Shown here piece by piece: positions 14,127 to 20,820 of a DNA stretch of 23,335 nt. Every line of letters begins with the position of its first letter. The first letter of the stretch is position 1. Position numbers and translations under genes: made by a program. A model generated the notes under the pieces. The model worked only from the letters and a program-made list of their open reading frames with translations. It was not told where the DNA came from and did no database searches. This DNA comes from Candidatus Doudnabacteria bacterium (GTDB lineage Bacteria; Patescibacteriota; Doudnabacteria; UBA920), in contig CAIWKW010000220.1 of NCBI GenBank assembly GCA_903913365.1, forward strand, positions 1 to 23,335, written 5' to 3'.

Positions 14127-16598
14127 TTATGCGACTTTGGACAATGCCTGCGGCATTTTTTCATATACCAAATAAATAAAACCCTGCTCCTGAAAATAAC
14201 GGGTCAGAGTACGAAAATTCAGCTGAGCAAAAGACAAAGCTTGTCCCGTTGGCAACTTCTGAATTATAATATTTTGATCCATAACCTCCGTAGTTCGTTC
14301 AACTTTTTTTATAATTTCTTCCCTGCTCCACTCTTTGGAAAGCAGGTTTTTGTTTGTTTCCGGGTTTAACCGAATATGAAAACTTGGCACACCTTTATAG
14401 TCTATTAACTGCTCAGCCACAAAACCCATTTCCAAATATTTTTGGCTGATTGGTGCATGAGGGTCGCAATCCGCTTCAATTGGCAAGCCTTTACTTAATT
14501 CCTGACGCAATGCTTGCTCCAGCATAGCCTCACCCAAACGGCCGCCGGCATAACTTGCGTCGGAATTAAACGAACCAAAATATAAATAATCCGGTTCGCC
14601 TTTGCCATTTTTTACTTCATCAAACCGGCAGCTGGCTAAGGGTTTATTTTCGCGGCGCAAAACGAAAAAACTTGTATCTGGATTATCCAAAGCCTGGGAA
14701 AAACCGTTAACAATCACTCGGCGAAAATCTGCCGGATATTTTTGATAATTTCTTTGCATGCTCGTTTGAATTTGTTCTACGTCAGCTGTTTTTGCTTTTA
14801 AATCAGATCCGGTTTGGCACTGACAAGTAATATCTTTTAAATTCGAGAAATCTATAGCCCCCTGTTCCTGCTTAAGGACCCGGCACATATTGGTAAACAG
14901 CAAAATGTCGGCCTGAATATTTTCCAACTCCCGAATTATCTCAACAGATTCCAAATTCCCGTTTTTTTTCAAAGCAACCCTGTCACTTAGGCCGCTCAAC
15001 AAATCTTTACCTCTTCGCATTAGCTGTTCCTGGATTTTACGAACACTCATATTTGAAAAGTGTTCAGCTTCACTGAAGTTCTCCGTTAAATACGCGCCGG
15101 CTTTATTGGCCGCGTCCACAATTTCCGAATACTTTTTAAAAACCGCTTCTGCCACGCCTTTTTCCAAAGTTTCACTCAACCGTATAATTTTGTTTCCTAG
15201 CTTATTATCGTAATCCAGGGAAAGAAAAGTTCTAACACCAACCAATCCGTAAGTTTTGGCAAAATTCGCCAAACGCTTTTCGTCCATCCCCTCAAGCAAA
15301 CTGCGGGCCAAAACCAGCTGTTCCGACCACGGCAGGTTATGAGTGCCAACTCCTGCGTCGCTGTAAAACCGCTGCATGGTTTTAAAAACAAATTCCTCGT
15401 TGTTTAAAGGTTCAATTCGCTTAAAATATTCCTCCGGAGACTCACCACTTCGCGGCGGAAGATAATCGGTAATATTGTATTTTTTTAGATGTTTTTTCGC
15501 GTAATCTTCCTTTAAGACAGCGTTAGCTGAAACATTTGAAAAATCAATTTTGCCGGCTCTCTCTTCTAAATTCGCAGCGGCCTGATTTCTAATATTTGTA
15601 ATATTTTCACTAACATCCAAATCCAATGTGGCGACTATTCTCTGTTTTAATCCATCCTTCTCAATAATACCCACCAAATCTGGCGCGAGTTTCCTTGCGG
15701 ATGTTACCCCTTTACGAATAGAAATATTTAGGCCTGCCAATGTTCCTTTGCCTAAATAGTATTTTGCGGACTCTCCTCTGCTGTTAGAGAAACTTATATA
15801 GGGTCTTTCGGAGGGTATATTCTTTCTTTCGTGCCCCGGAAAAATTTCGTCTCCCAGCGAACCAAAGTCTTCGTCTTTTAAAACACCCAAAGCGAGCAAA
15901 TTTTTTAAATGTTCCCTGGCAAATTTTACTGGATGAATATAAATATTATCCCTGGCCCCGCCAAACTGCATCCCGGTTAACCGATGAAAAGCATTGCCGG
16001 AAAATTTAACATACTGCCCTTTTTCAGGATCAAAAATCTCCAAATCCCCCTGCTCATTTCTTCTGGCCTTAAAATCAGCCAATGCTTTTACTAATGCCAA
16101 CTCCGAACAATTAGTTATTTCCCCCGACTCCAATTTAATTTCTTTTTGCCAATATTTAAAAACTTGGCCCAGCTCCCAGGGCTGCATTAAGGCTTTATTG
16201 GCCTTAACCGCGTACTCGCCATTTTGCATTTCCTTTAAGCTCTTGGGGAAAACCATAACCGGCTTTTCTTTTTCCTCCCCCTCTCCAGACACCTCCTGTG
16301 CTTGTTTTTCCAGGCCTTTTATTTCCGACAAAACCTTAAGGGTATTCCATGCCGTAATTTTTTTACCGCTGTCTTTATCTCTATTGCTTGAAGCGTACGG
16401 CAATTGCCCTTGTTTTAACCTCGCCACATCAACCACATTTTTGCCGTTTATTTCTTTAACAACTCCATTTTTGGACAAAAAATATAACACCTCAGCCTTA
16501 GTTTTTTCAGGGGAAGATTCCTTCGTAGCCGGCTTGTTCACTTCTGATTCCAAAATGCCAAACTGCTGCTTATATTTTTCTAAATCAAATTCTCTCAT
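14127..16598 (-). CDS. Large protein with C-terminal GNAT acetyltransferase-like domain (823 aa)
   Basis: The first about 600 residues match no family I can name. They are soluble and helical, with a charged N-terminal linker (SGEGEEKEKP) and a CQC motif near residue 605. Residues about 640-755 look like a GNAT fold: strand FFVLRRENKPLASCRF, strand DYLYFGSF, the acetyl-CoA pyrophosphate loop as AGGRLGEAMLEQAL, and the motif-B-like ISQKYLEMGF. The probable activity is N-acetyl transfer from acetyl-CoA to an unknown acceptor. Start ATG at 16598 is supported by a leaderless promoter directly upstream. Size and a unique N-terminal region set it apart from ordinary single-domain GNAT enzymes. With the regulator facing it, it separates the two cassette arrays. 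Confidence 0.7.
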   Translation of the reverse strand: MREFDLEKYKQQFGILESEVNKPATKESSPEKTKAEVLYFLSKNGVVKEINGKNVVDVARLKQGQLPYASSNRDKDSGKKITAWNTLKVLSEIKGLEKQAQEVSGEGEEKEKPVMVFPKSLKEMQNGEYAVKANKALMQPWELGQVFKYWQKEIKLESGEITNCSELALVKALADFKARRNEQGDLEIFDPEKGQYVKFSGNAFHRLTGMQFGGARDNIYIHPVKFAREHLKNLLALGVLKDEDFGSLGDEIFPGHERKNIPSERPYISFSNSRGESAKYYLGKGTLAGLNISIRKGVTSARKLAPDLVGIIEKDGLKQRIVATLDLDVSENITNIRNQAAANLEERAGKIDFSNVSANAVLKEDYAKKHLKKYNITDYLPPRSGESPEEYFKRIEPLNNEEFVFKTMQRFYSDAGVGTHNLPWSEQLVLARSLLEGMDEKRLANFAKTYGLVGVRTFLSLDYDNKLGNKIIRLSETLEKGVAEAVFKKYSEIVDAANKAGAYLTENFSEAEHFSNMSVRKIQEQLMRRGKDLLSGLSDRVALKKNGNLESVEIIRELENIQADILLFTNMCRVLKQEQGAIDFSNLKDITCQCQTGSDLKAKTADVEQIQTSMQRNYQKYPADFRRVIVNGFSQALDNPDTSFFVLRRENKPLASCRFDEVKNGKGEPDYLYFGSFNSDASYAGGRLGEAMLEQALRQELSKGLPIEADCDPHAPISQKYLEMGFVAEQLIDYKGVPSFHIRLNPETNKNLLSKEWSREEIIKKVERTTEVMDQNIIIQKLPTGQALSFAQLNFRTLTRYFQEQGFIYLVYEKMPQALSKVA

Positions 16599-16604
16599 AA
16601 CTAT

Positions 16605-16633
16605 ATATTAAACGTAAGAAAAAATTCTGTCTA
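16605..16633 (-). promoter_or_regulatory. Leaderless promoter of the 823-aa protein gene
   Basis: Minus strand: -35 TAGACA (16633-16628), 17-nt spacer, -10 TAATAT (16610-16605), then six bases to the ATG at 16598. No Shine-Dalgarno. Confidence 0.65.
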
Positions 16634-16640
16634 TCTCAAA

Positions 16641-16676
16641 TAAAAAACAGCCGAGCTTTTATGAGCGCGGCTGTTT
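16641..16676 (-). terminator. Intrinsic terminator closing array two
   Basis: On the minus strand ACAGCCGcGCTC-loop-AGCtCGGCTGT is followed by TTTTTTATTT. It ends the transcript of the lipoprotein gene at 16756 and lies just upstream of the promoter of the next minus-strand gene. Confidence 0.85.
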
Positions 16677-16755
16677 TAGTGTTTGGGTTATGTTTCAAGG
16701 CTCACCCCCAATAGCCTAAGCTTTGTTAACGCGGTTTTCATCCTCCGCACTATGC

Positions 16756-16989
16756 TCACTTTTTCTTTGCCTCCTTTTTGTGCCGCTCCAAAACATCGCG
16801 GCTGTTCTGCTGTTGTTGCTGGGCGGCCTTTTTCTGGTTCTCGGCCACCTGTTTATCGCGCTCCATGTCGAGCTTTACCTGCTCGATGATAGCGCGACTT
16901 TTTTGTTCGGACTCGTTGGGCTTTTCCTTGGTGGCGCAGGACAGCGCTGCCGAGAAAAAGGCCAAAAACACCAACACTAAAAACTTCAT
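16756..16989 (-). CDS. Small putative lipoprotein with Gln/Lys-rich coiled coil (77 aa)
   Basis: The N-terminus MKFLVLVFLAFFSAALSC is a short signal peptide ending in a lipobox-like ALSC, with cysteine 18 as the probable lipidated residue. The box is not perfect because the -3 residue is alanine. The rest is a highly charged helix with a QQQQQ run (KKAAQQQQQNSRDVLERHKK), likely a coiled coil in the outer-surface space. The start overlaps the stop of the 16986 gene (ATGA), and its Shine-Dalgarno AGGAGG lies within the last codons of that gene, so the two are translationally coupled. Terminator at 16641-16676 follows. Confidence 0.75.
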   Translation of the reverse strand: MKFLVLVFLAFFSAALSCATKEKPNESEQKSRAIIEQVKLDMERDKQVAENQKKAAQQQQQNSRDVLERHKKEAKKK

Positions 16990-17219
16990 CTCTTCCTCCT
17001 TTTTTCATAACGCATAACGTTGAAGAAACCCCCTCCGTCTCCCCTCAACTGTCCCAAAATTTCGCCTATTGCGCGCATTTTGGAAGAGTCTGACAGAGAG
17101 AGCGAAGACTCATAACCGATACACGGGTCAGCATAAAGCTTCCCAAAACCGCTCTGCCAAACCTGGCCCTTCGGCTTTTTCGGCTCAAGGGGTGGTTTGA
17201 TGACGATAGTTTTGCGCAT
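16986..17219 (-). CDS. Small basic cassette protein, unknown function (77 aa)
   Basis: Start ATG at 17219 is preceded by TTGGAGGG three to four bases upstream. It begins MRKTIVIKPPLEPKKPKGQV and ends with a strongly basic YEKRRKR tail whose codons double as the Shine-Dalgarno of the downstream lipoprotein gene. Stop TGA overlaps that gene's ATG by four bases (ATGA). No membrane segment or known motif. The overlap strongly supports both frames. It may act with the lipoprotein; this is inference from coupling only. Confidence 0.75.
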   Translation of the reverse strand: MRKTIVIKPPLEPKKPKGQVWQSGFGKLYADPCIGYESSLSLSDSSKMRAIGEILGQLRGDGGGFFNVMRYEKRRKR

Positions 17220-17242
17220 AGACCCTCCAAGATTTTCAAATT

Positions 17243-17316
17243 TTCAGAAAACATTCTTTAACAATTATTTTCTGGAAAAAGGTGAGGAAGATGTTTATAA
17301 AAAACAGAGCTTCCTC
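17243..17316. repeat. Two-hairpin spacer element, copy E7
   Basis: Hairpin 1: TTCAGAAAA against TTTTCTGGAA (17243-17275). The core is CTGGAAAAAGG. Hairpin 2: GAGGAAG (17284-17290) with CTTCCTC (17310-17316). The outer stem matches E3/E6, but the loop region GTGCGAG is replaced by TATAAAA, as if decayed. Confidence 0.8.
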
Positions 17317-17392
17317 AAAGCGTGCCGTTGCCTCACGGCTTTGGGGAAAGTTTTAATTTATAGGTCCGCAGGCTCACAACTGCAAAAAAGCG

Positions 17393-17734
17393 CTATTGGT
17401 CGTGTTGCTCGTGGTAAGCTTTTACCACGTCCCGCAGTTTCTCGGAAGCCTGCTTAACGGCAGATTTTACCTGCCGATTCATGCTCCTCCTACTGCAGCG
17501 AAGGGCCTCCCCCAAACGCTCCCCCCTAAGGAGAGCGTCGCTGGTAACCAGTATCAGCCCTTCAAAGCTAACCCTAATTACAGCCCCCGGGAAACCGCAA
17601 GACCACTCCTCTGTTACCGACGAGGAGAAACGGACGCCATTCAAAATATGAATAGCGGGACGCGGAATGTAAACACATTCCAGCTGTCTGTGAAGATCGC
17701 TTGCGTCCTGTGCCTGATCAAAACTGTCCGACAT
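17393..17734 (-). CDS. Cassette protein of unknown function (113 aa)
   Basis: Start ATG at 17734 is fixed by GGAAGGAGGAAAT; the longer upstream frame has no ribosome site. It begins MSDSFDQAQDASDLHRQLEC, then a strand-rich middle (CGFPGAVIRVSFEGLILVTS) and a basic helical C-terminus (RRSMNRQVKSAVKQASEKLR). No signal peptide. Family not recognised. Just upstream, CCACCC/GGGTGG and AATAAATAA-type inverted repeats form leader hairpins, but they do not clearly cover the ribosome site. Confidence 0.7.
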   Translation of the reverse strand: MSDSFDQAQDASDLHRQLECVYIPRPAIHILNGVRFSSSVTEEWSCGFPGAVIRVSFEGLILVTSDALLRGERLGEALRCSRRSMNRQVKSAVKQASEKLRDVVKAYHEQHDQ

Positions 17735-17854
17735 ATTTCCTCCTTCCCCTGCCCGCCACCCAATGGGTGGTTCGGGTCTTATAGGGAATAAATAACTTAC
17801 CAAAAGGAATAAATTATTCACTCCCTACAAGCATTCAATTTACCAATACATCAA

Positions 17855-17933
17855 TTTTCAAAAAACAATCTTTTACAATTATTTTCTGGAAAAAGATGAG
17901 GAGCAAAACCTTGCGCAATGGTTTATACTCCTC
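17855..17933. repeat. Two-hairpin spacer element, copy E8
   Basis: Hairpin 1 spans 17855-17890 (TTTTCAAAAAACAAT against ATTATTTTCTGGAAAA). The core is CTGGAAAAAG. Hairpin 2: GAGGAG (17898-17903) with CTCCTC (17928-17933), inner AAACC/GGTTT, loop TTGCGCAAT. CTTCT/AGAAG and TGTCCG/CGGACA hairpins follow before the stop of the 17992 gene. Confidence 0.8.
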
Positions 17934-17991
17934 CAAACTTCTGCCATGCGCGGTAGAAGCTGTCCGGCTGACGCGCGGACAAACGTGCAGT

Positions 17992-18555
17992 TTAGCTGAC
18001 TGAGAGAACCTGCAAATTTTCCCAATCGTTTACGGTTGAGGTTTGAGGTTCGCCGTCGGGATTCAGCCAAAGGACATAGGGTTCAACCTTGTACCCGCCC
18101 TCCGGCCTCACCCTCAGGGCATCTCCAGGCTTTAAAATAACAAGCCCGTCATCCCAACTGCCGATTCTGCCGGCATCGCCGTGCGCACCGTGGCCCGAAA
18201 TTAAGGCTTCCGGAGCACCGGCCAATGCTGACCAGCTTCCGCAACTTCCTCGGGTGTAACACCAGCGAGTACTCACCCGAATCAGCACAGAGGCCGCTTC
18301 AGACTGAGGTCTTTCCAGGATGTAAAAAGCCTTTTCTGGCTTTCCCTCCTTGGCCGGCAGAGTAATCTTGACAGGAACTGCCTCAATTACCTTATTGTTG
18401 ATCACCTCGGCCGGATTGCGCCGGCTCATGCCAATCTTTTCGTAGCGGCGTCCGCGGCCTTCTTCGCCGAGAAAAACCACTTTACCCAGTTTCTCATCGT
18501 CGCGGAGAACAACGCCAACTTCAACCGTTCCACGTTCCCAGGTATAGCACTTCAT
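17992..18555 (-). CDS. Cassette protein of unknown function (187 aa)
   Basis: Start ATG at 18555, with GGGAG seven bases upstream. A beta-rich protein: MKCYTWERGTVEVGVVLRDD, FYILERPQSEAASVLIRVST, and a glycine-rich SGHGAHGDAGRIGSWDDGLV segment, then PGDALRVRPEGGYKVEPYVL. The SGHGAHGDAGRIG segment has two histidines and an aspartate in a loop and could be an active or metal site, but I cannot name the family. No signal peptide. Preceded by a highly structured leader (18571-18720) and followed by E8. Confidence 0.75.
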   Translation of the reverse strand: MKCYTWERGTVEVGVVLRDDEKLGKVVFLGEEGRGRRYEKIGMSRRNPAEVINNKVIEAVPVKITLPAKEGKPEKAFYILERPQSEAASVLIRVSTRWCYTRGSCGSWSALAGAPEALISGHGAHGDAGRIGSWDDGLVILKPGDALRVRPEGGYKVEPYVLWLNPDGEPQTSTVNDWENLQVLSVS

Positions 18556-18570
18556 AATTATTCTCCCGTC

Positions 18571-18720
18571 CCCGGGCATATGTTTTGTTTTCGCCTTTTG
18601 GCTAAAACAAATCCAGTGACGCATGGGGAGCAAACTAAACAGAAAAATTCCCGTTCAATTTTCTCCCCACGCGCTTTCGCGCAGTTATAAGCATTCCTCC
18701 TAAAACTTTTTAAAGCCTCC
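18571..18720 (-). promoter_or_regulatory. Structured leader of the 17992 gene
   Basis: In gene sense three hairpins follow one another. The first is GCGC-GAAA-GCGC (a GNRA tetraloop, near 18668-18679). The second is a GTGGGGAG/CTCCCCA stem (arms near 18657-18665 and 18623-18631) with an inner AAAATT/AATTTT. The third is TTTGTTTTaGCC-AAAA-GGCgAAAACAAA (about 18582-18611), just upstream of the ribosome site. An AGGAGG near 18690 has no start codon at a usable distance. The whole 427-bp gap 18556-18982 has no gene I can support. Confidence 0.5.
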
Positions 18721-18743
18721 TTGGCCAAATTGCCTGGCAAATA

Positions 18744-18804
18744 AAAAATCCCCGACAATTTAACCAAGAAGCCCAAAAAGACTTTGGTAAAATTTGTCAG
18801 GGAG
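18744..18804 (-). terminator. Large intrinsic terminator between cassette genes
   Basis: On the minus strand, CCCTGACAAATTTTACCAA pairs with TTGGTTAAATTGTCGGGG across a 16-nt loop and is followed by ATTTTTTATTTG. It would end transcripts coming from the 18983 gene. Confidence 0.7.
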
Positions 18805-18910
18805 ACAATTATTTGATTGTAAAGATTAGCAACTAAAAAATTGATAATCTTTAAAACCAAATATTAAATTTTTTAACTTAATACTGTTTTCGTCCTTTTG
18901 GACTCATCGG

Positions 18911-18967
18911 TCCCAACACACATTGGGAGAACAGAGAGGATTTTAGCGACAAGCGCAAGGCATCCTC
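18911..18967. repeat. Two-hairpin spacer element, copy E11 (divergent)
   Basis: Hairpin 1: TCCCAA (18911-18916) with TTGGGA (18923-18928). Purine core GGGAGAACAGA. Hairpin 2: GAGGAT (18936-18941) with ATCCTC (18962-18967), inner TAGC/GCG-type pairing. The layout matches the other copies but the sequence is divergent. Confidence 0.5.
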
Positions 18968-18982
18968 CAAACCTTCTAGTGG

Positions 18983-19165
18983 TTAGCACTTCTTCCTTCG
19001 GGGCAGAACCCTTGTGGCGAACCACAAAGCGAACACCCCGCAAATGGTGCCGAGACCGGCGGCAGCAAACGATGTGCTGCCGGAGGTGTGGTGGGCACCT
19101 TTAATAAAGAAGAAAGCACCCGCAGCCTCCACGGCCGCGAAAACCAACCAGAACAACTTTTTCAT
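18983..19165 (-). CDS. Small membrane protein, two predicted helices (60 aa)
   Basis: Start ATG at 19165 with AAAGGAG eight bases upstream. Helix 1 is about residues 4-21 (LFWLVFAAVEAAGAFFFI) and helix 2 about 33-53 (FAAAGLGTICGVFALWFATR). Positive residues at the start and at the end (PRRKKC) suggest a helical hairpin with both ends inside. No known family. Its Shine-Dalgarno lies in a perfect 13-bp inverted repeat. Confidence 0.75.
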   Translation of the reverse strand: MKKLFWLVFAAVEAAGAFFFIKGAHHTSGSTSFAAAGLGTICGVFALWFATRVLPRRKKC

Positions 19166-19170
19166 TTGTT

Positions 19171-19223
19171 GTTCTCCTTTCAGCCCTGACCAAAAATATT
19201 TTGGACAAAACTGAAAGGAGAAC
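19171..19223 (-). promoter_or_regulatory. Shine-Dalgarno-sequestering hairpin of the membrane-protein gene
   Basis: GTTCTCCTTTCAG (19171-19183) is the exact reverse complement of CTGAAAGGAGAAC (19211-19223). In mRNA the 3' arm carries AAAGGAG. A CCAAAA-ATA-TTTTGG hairpin lies in the loop. Confidence 0.8.
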
Positions 19224-19250
19224 TTTTGCCTCCATAAATTTTTTAACAAT

Positions 19251-19316
19251 TCTCAGACCGCAAAATTTTGTAGTCTGGGAGAAGGGCAGGAAGAGCATCA
19301 AAAGATGATTCCTGCC
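19251..19316. repeat. Two-hairpin spacer element, copy E9
   Basis: Hairpin 1: TCTCAGAC-cg-CAAAA against TTTTG-ta-GTCTGGGA (19251-19280), with the same CG/TA internal loop as in E2 and E3. The core is GGGAGAAGG. Hairpin 2: GGCAGGAA (19285-19292) with TTCCTGCC (19309-19316), inner CATC/GATG, loop AAAA. Further hairpins (TCTGC/GGCAGA, TCCCGC/GCGGGA) fill the rest of the spacer. Confidence 0.75.
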
Positions 19317-19398
19317 AAGCTTCTGCTTTCGGGCAGATGCCGCCATAAGCGCCACTTACGGATTAGTGTTCCCGCTGGCTAGGCGGGACTACATAGGA

Positions 19399-20570
19399 TT
19401 AGACGTTGCCCGGGATGACCGAACCCAGCGGAACCTCCGCCGAGTGGGTCATGCAGACGGTACTGCCCGTGCCAGGCTGGAAGCAGGCCACGGCCTTGGT
19501 GCGGCCGTGATAACCCATCACCAGAGAGGCAACGAGCCAGTTGGGACCCCGGCCAGTCAGCGCCACCTTTGCTCCCATGGGGAGCTCGGGTGGCACGATA
19601 TTGGTGAGGTCGGCCGGCGCGAGTGGCACGGACGGGTTGAGCTTGAACTCCACCACCGTCCAGCCTTCGGCCGTGGCGTGCGGGCGAACCGCAAACTCCA
19701 GGCCTTCGCCGTTGTTGCGCGCCTTGCGGCACACAACGTCCACGTATCCGTCCGGGCTGTTGAGCTGGACGTTACGCGGATGGCACTCGTGTGTGAGTGC
19801 TGAAACCAACCAAGCCGGTGCTGCGCCGTCGATTTTCACGACTGCGGGCATTTCCACCGAGCGGTGGTGTAGCAAGTCGGCGATGGACACGAGGTCCTGC
19901 CCCTCCCACACCAACTGCCGAATTTTTTTACCATTCGGCAGTTCCCGTTCAATTTCGGTCTTGCCCAGCTCAGTAGCCAGGCTGGGAATGGAGAGAACGC
20001 CCTCTCCGGAAATAAACGAAAAAGACTCTGTCATGGCTGTCTCCTGTTTCTCGGCCTTGTCGAGGATAATCTGGGCGACTTTTTGAATCGCCGGGCGCGT
20101 GGAGCAATCCTCGCCACGCTCGAGATGATGTACGACCATAATGTCGCTATCCACCACGTCAACCGTTCCGCAATAATCACTATGCAGAACAGCGAAAACT
20201 TTGAGCCCGAGCTCCTGGCAGAACGCCTGCCAAGAGGAAATTGCCGAAACATCGCCGGACAGAATAATGGCCGCATCGCAGCAAGCCATAATCTCCCGGT
20301 TTTCGTTCGACATCGGCCGCCCACATCCACCAGGACAATGGGAGCCAAATTGCAGTTCCGCAGAGACTGAACGTACCAGTCAACTACGGAACCGGAAAAA
20401 CTACCCTTCTGGCGATACTGCTCGGCACCCGAACCCTTCCAGGTCCAAGTGCCTTCGCCGTCCGGGCAAGCCCGGAACAAATACCTCATTGATCGCGGCA
20501 GGTTGTCGCACAACCCGCCGAGAAAAACGGATTTCCCGGAATGGGGTGGTCCGCAGACTACGATTTTCAT
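19399..20570 (-). pseudogene. P-loop NTPase-Csx3 fusion, split by a -1 frameshift
   Basis: Frame one starts at ATG 20570 (AAGGAG upstream) and gives a P-loop domain with Walker A GPPHSGKS (residues 7-14) and Walker B PIVLVD (77-82). At GGR (residue 86, 20313-20315) the sense continues only in the -1 frame (20313-19399), with MSNENREI, CDAAIILS and LGLKVFAVLHSDY completing the Rossmann fold. The C-terminus matches Csx3, a ring nuclease linked to type III CRISPR: WTVVEFKLNP, then ALTGRGPNWLVASLVMGYHG (337-356), and CMTHSAEVPLGSVI. A second Csx3-like segment precedes it (APAWLVSALTHECHPRN, 251-267). Together they make 390 aa. ATPase-Csx3 fusions are known. The break is a real frameshift, a programmed one, or a sequencing error; a separate start at 20313 has no good ribosome site. 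It is markedly GC-rich. Confidence 0.7.
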
Positions 20571-20592
20571 CGCTGTCTCCTTTTCGGCAAGT

Positions 20593-20682
20593 TTAAATTT
20601 GGAATTTCTTCCAGCCGCCGGCCCAAAAACCTTTTAAAAAGATTCTTAAGCCGACAGCGGAAGTTTCCAATTGTCTAATCAT
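20593..20682 (-). CDS. Possible 29-aa leader or micro-protein upstream of the Csx3 fusion
   Basis: ATG at 20682 to TAA at 20593 gives 29 residues, beginning MIRQLETSAVGLRIFLKGFW and ending KKFQI, an amphipathic aromatic/basic helix. A strong AGGAGGT lies about 20 bases upstream, which is too far for normal use. The frame ends 22 bases before the start of the 20570 gene, so it could also act as a leader peptide. Weakly supported. Confidence 0.3.
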   Translation of the reverse strand: MIRQLETSAVGLRIFLKGFWAGGWKKFQI

Positions 20683-20718
20683 ATGTAATTTTTAAAGAAC
20701 TACCTCCTATAAATTTTT

Positions 20719-20801
20719 CTTCCCTTGTCGGGAAGGGCGGAAGGGGCAATCTTTAGCCCTGTCATTTAACAGGGAGGGAGATAAAGATTACCGCTTTCCG
20801 C
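20719..20801. repeat. Two-hairpin spacer element, copy E10 (extended)
   Basis: Hairpin 1: CTTCCC with GGGAAG (20719-20735). Hairpin 2 is three-tiered: GCGGAA/TTCCGC, AATCTTTA/TAAAGATT and CCCTGT/ACAGGG (20737-20801). It lies in the leader of array two. With the terminator, promoter and micro-ORF it fills the 535-bp gap 20571-21106. Confidence 0.7.
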
Positions 20802-20820
20802 TCTTCCAAACATCTTTCAA

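Noticed and set aside
18558..18860. A 100-codon minus-strand frame ending at the SD of the 17992 gene
   Set aside because: It starts with TTG without a ribosome site and its first third is the large terminator hairpin (18744-18804). The rest is a series of hairpins, so a structured leader fits better.
19101..19355. An 84-codon minus-strand frame overlapping the small membrane protein
   Set aside because: It crosses hairpin 1 of E9 and the SD-sequestering hairpin, and overlaps the 18983 gene, which has a good SD and two clear membrane helices.
8167..20801. CRISPR array
   Set aside because: The repeats are long, imperfect, irregularly spaced and separated by genes. No short identical repeats with uniform spacers occur anywhere in the window.
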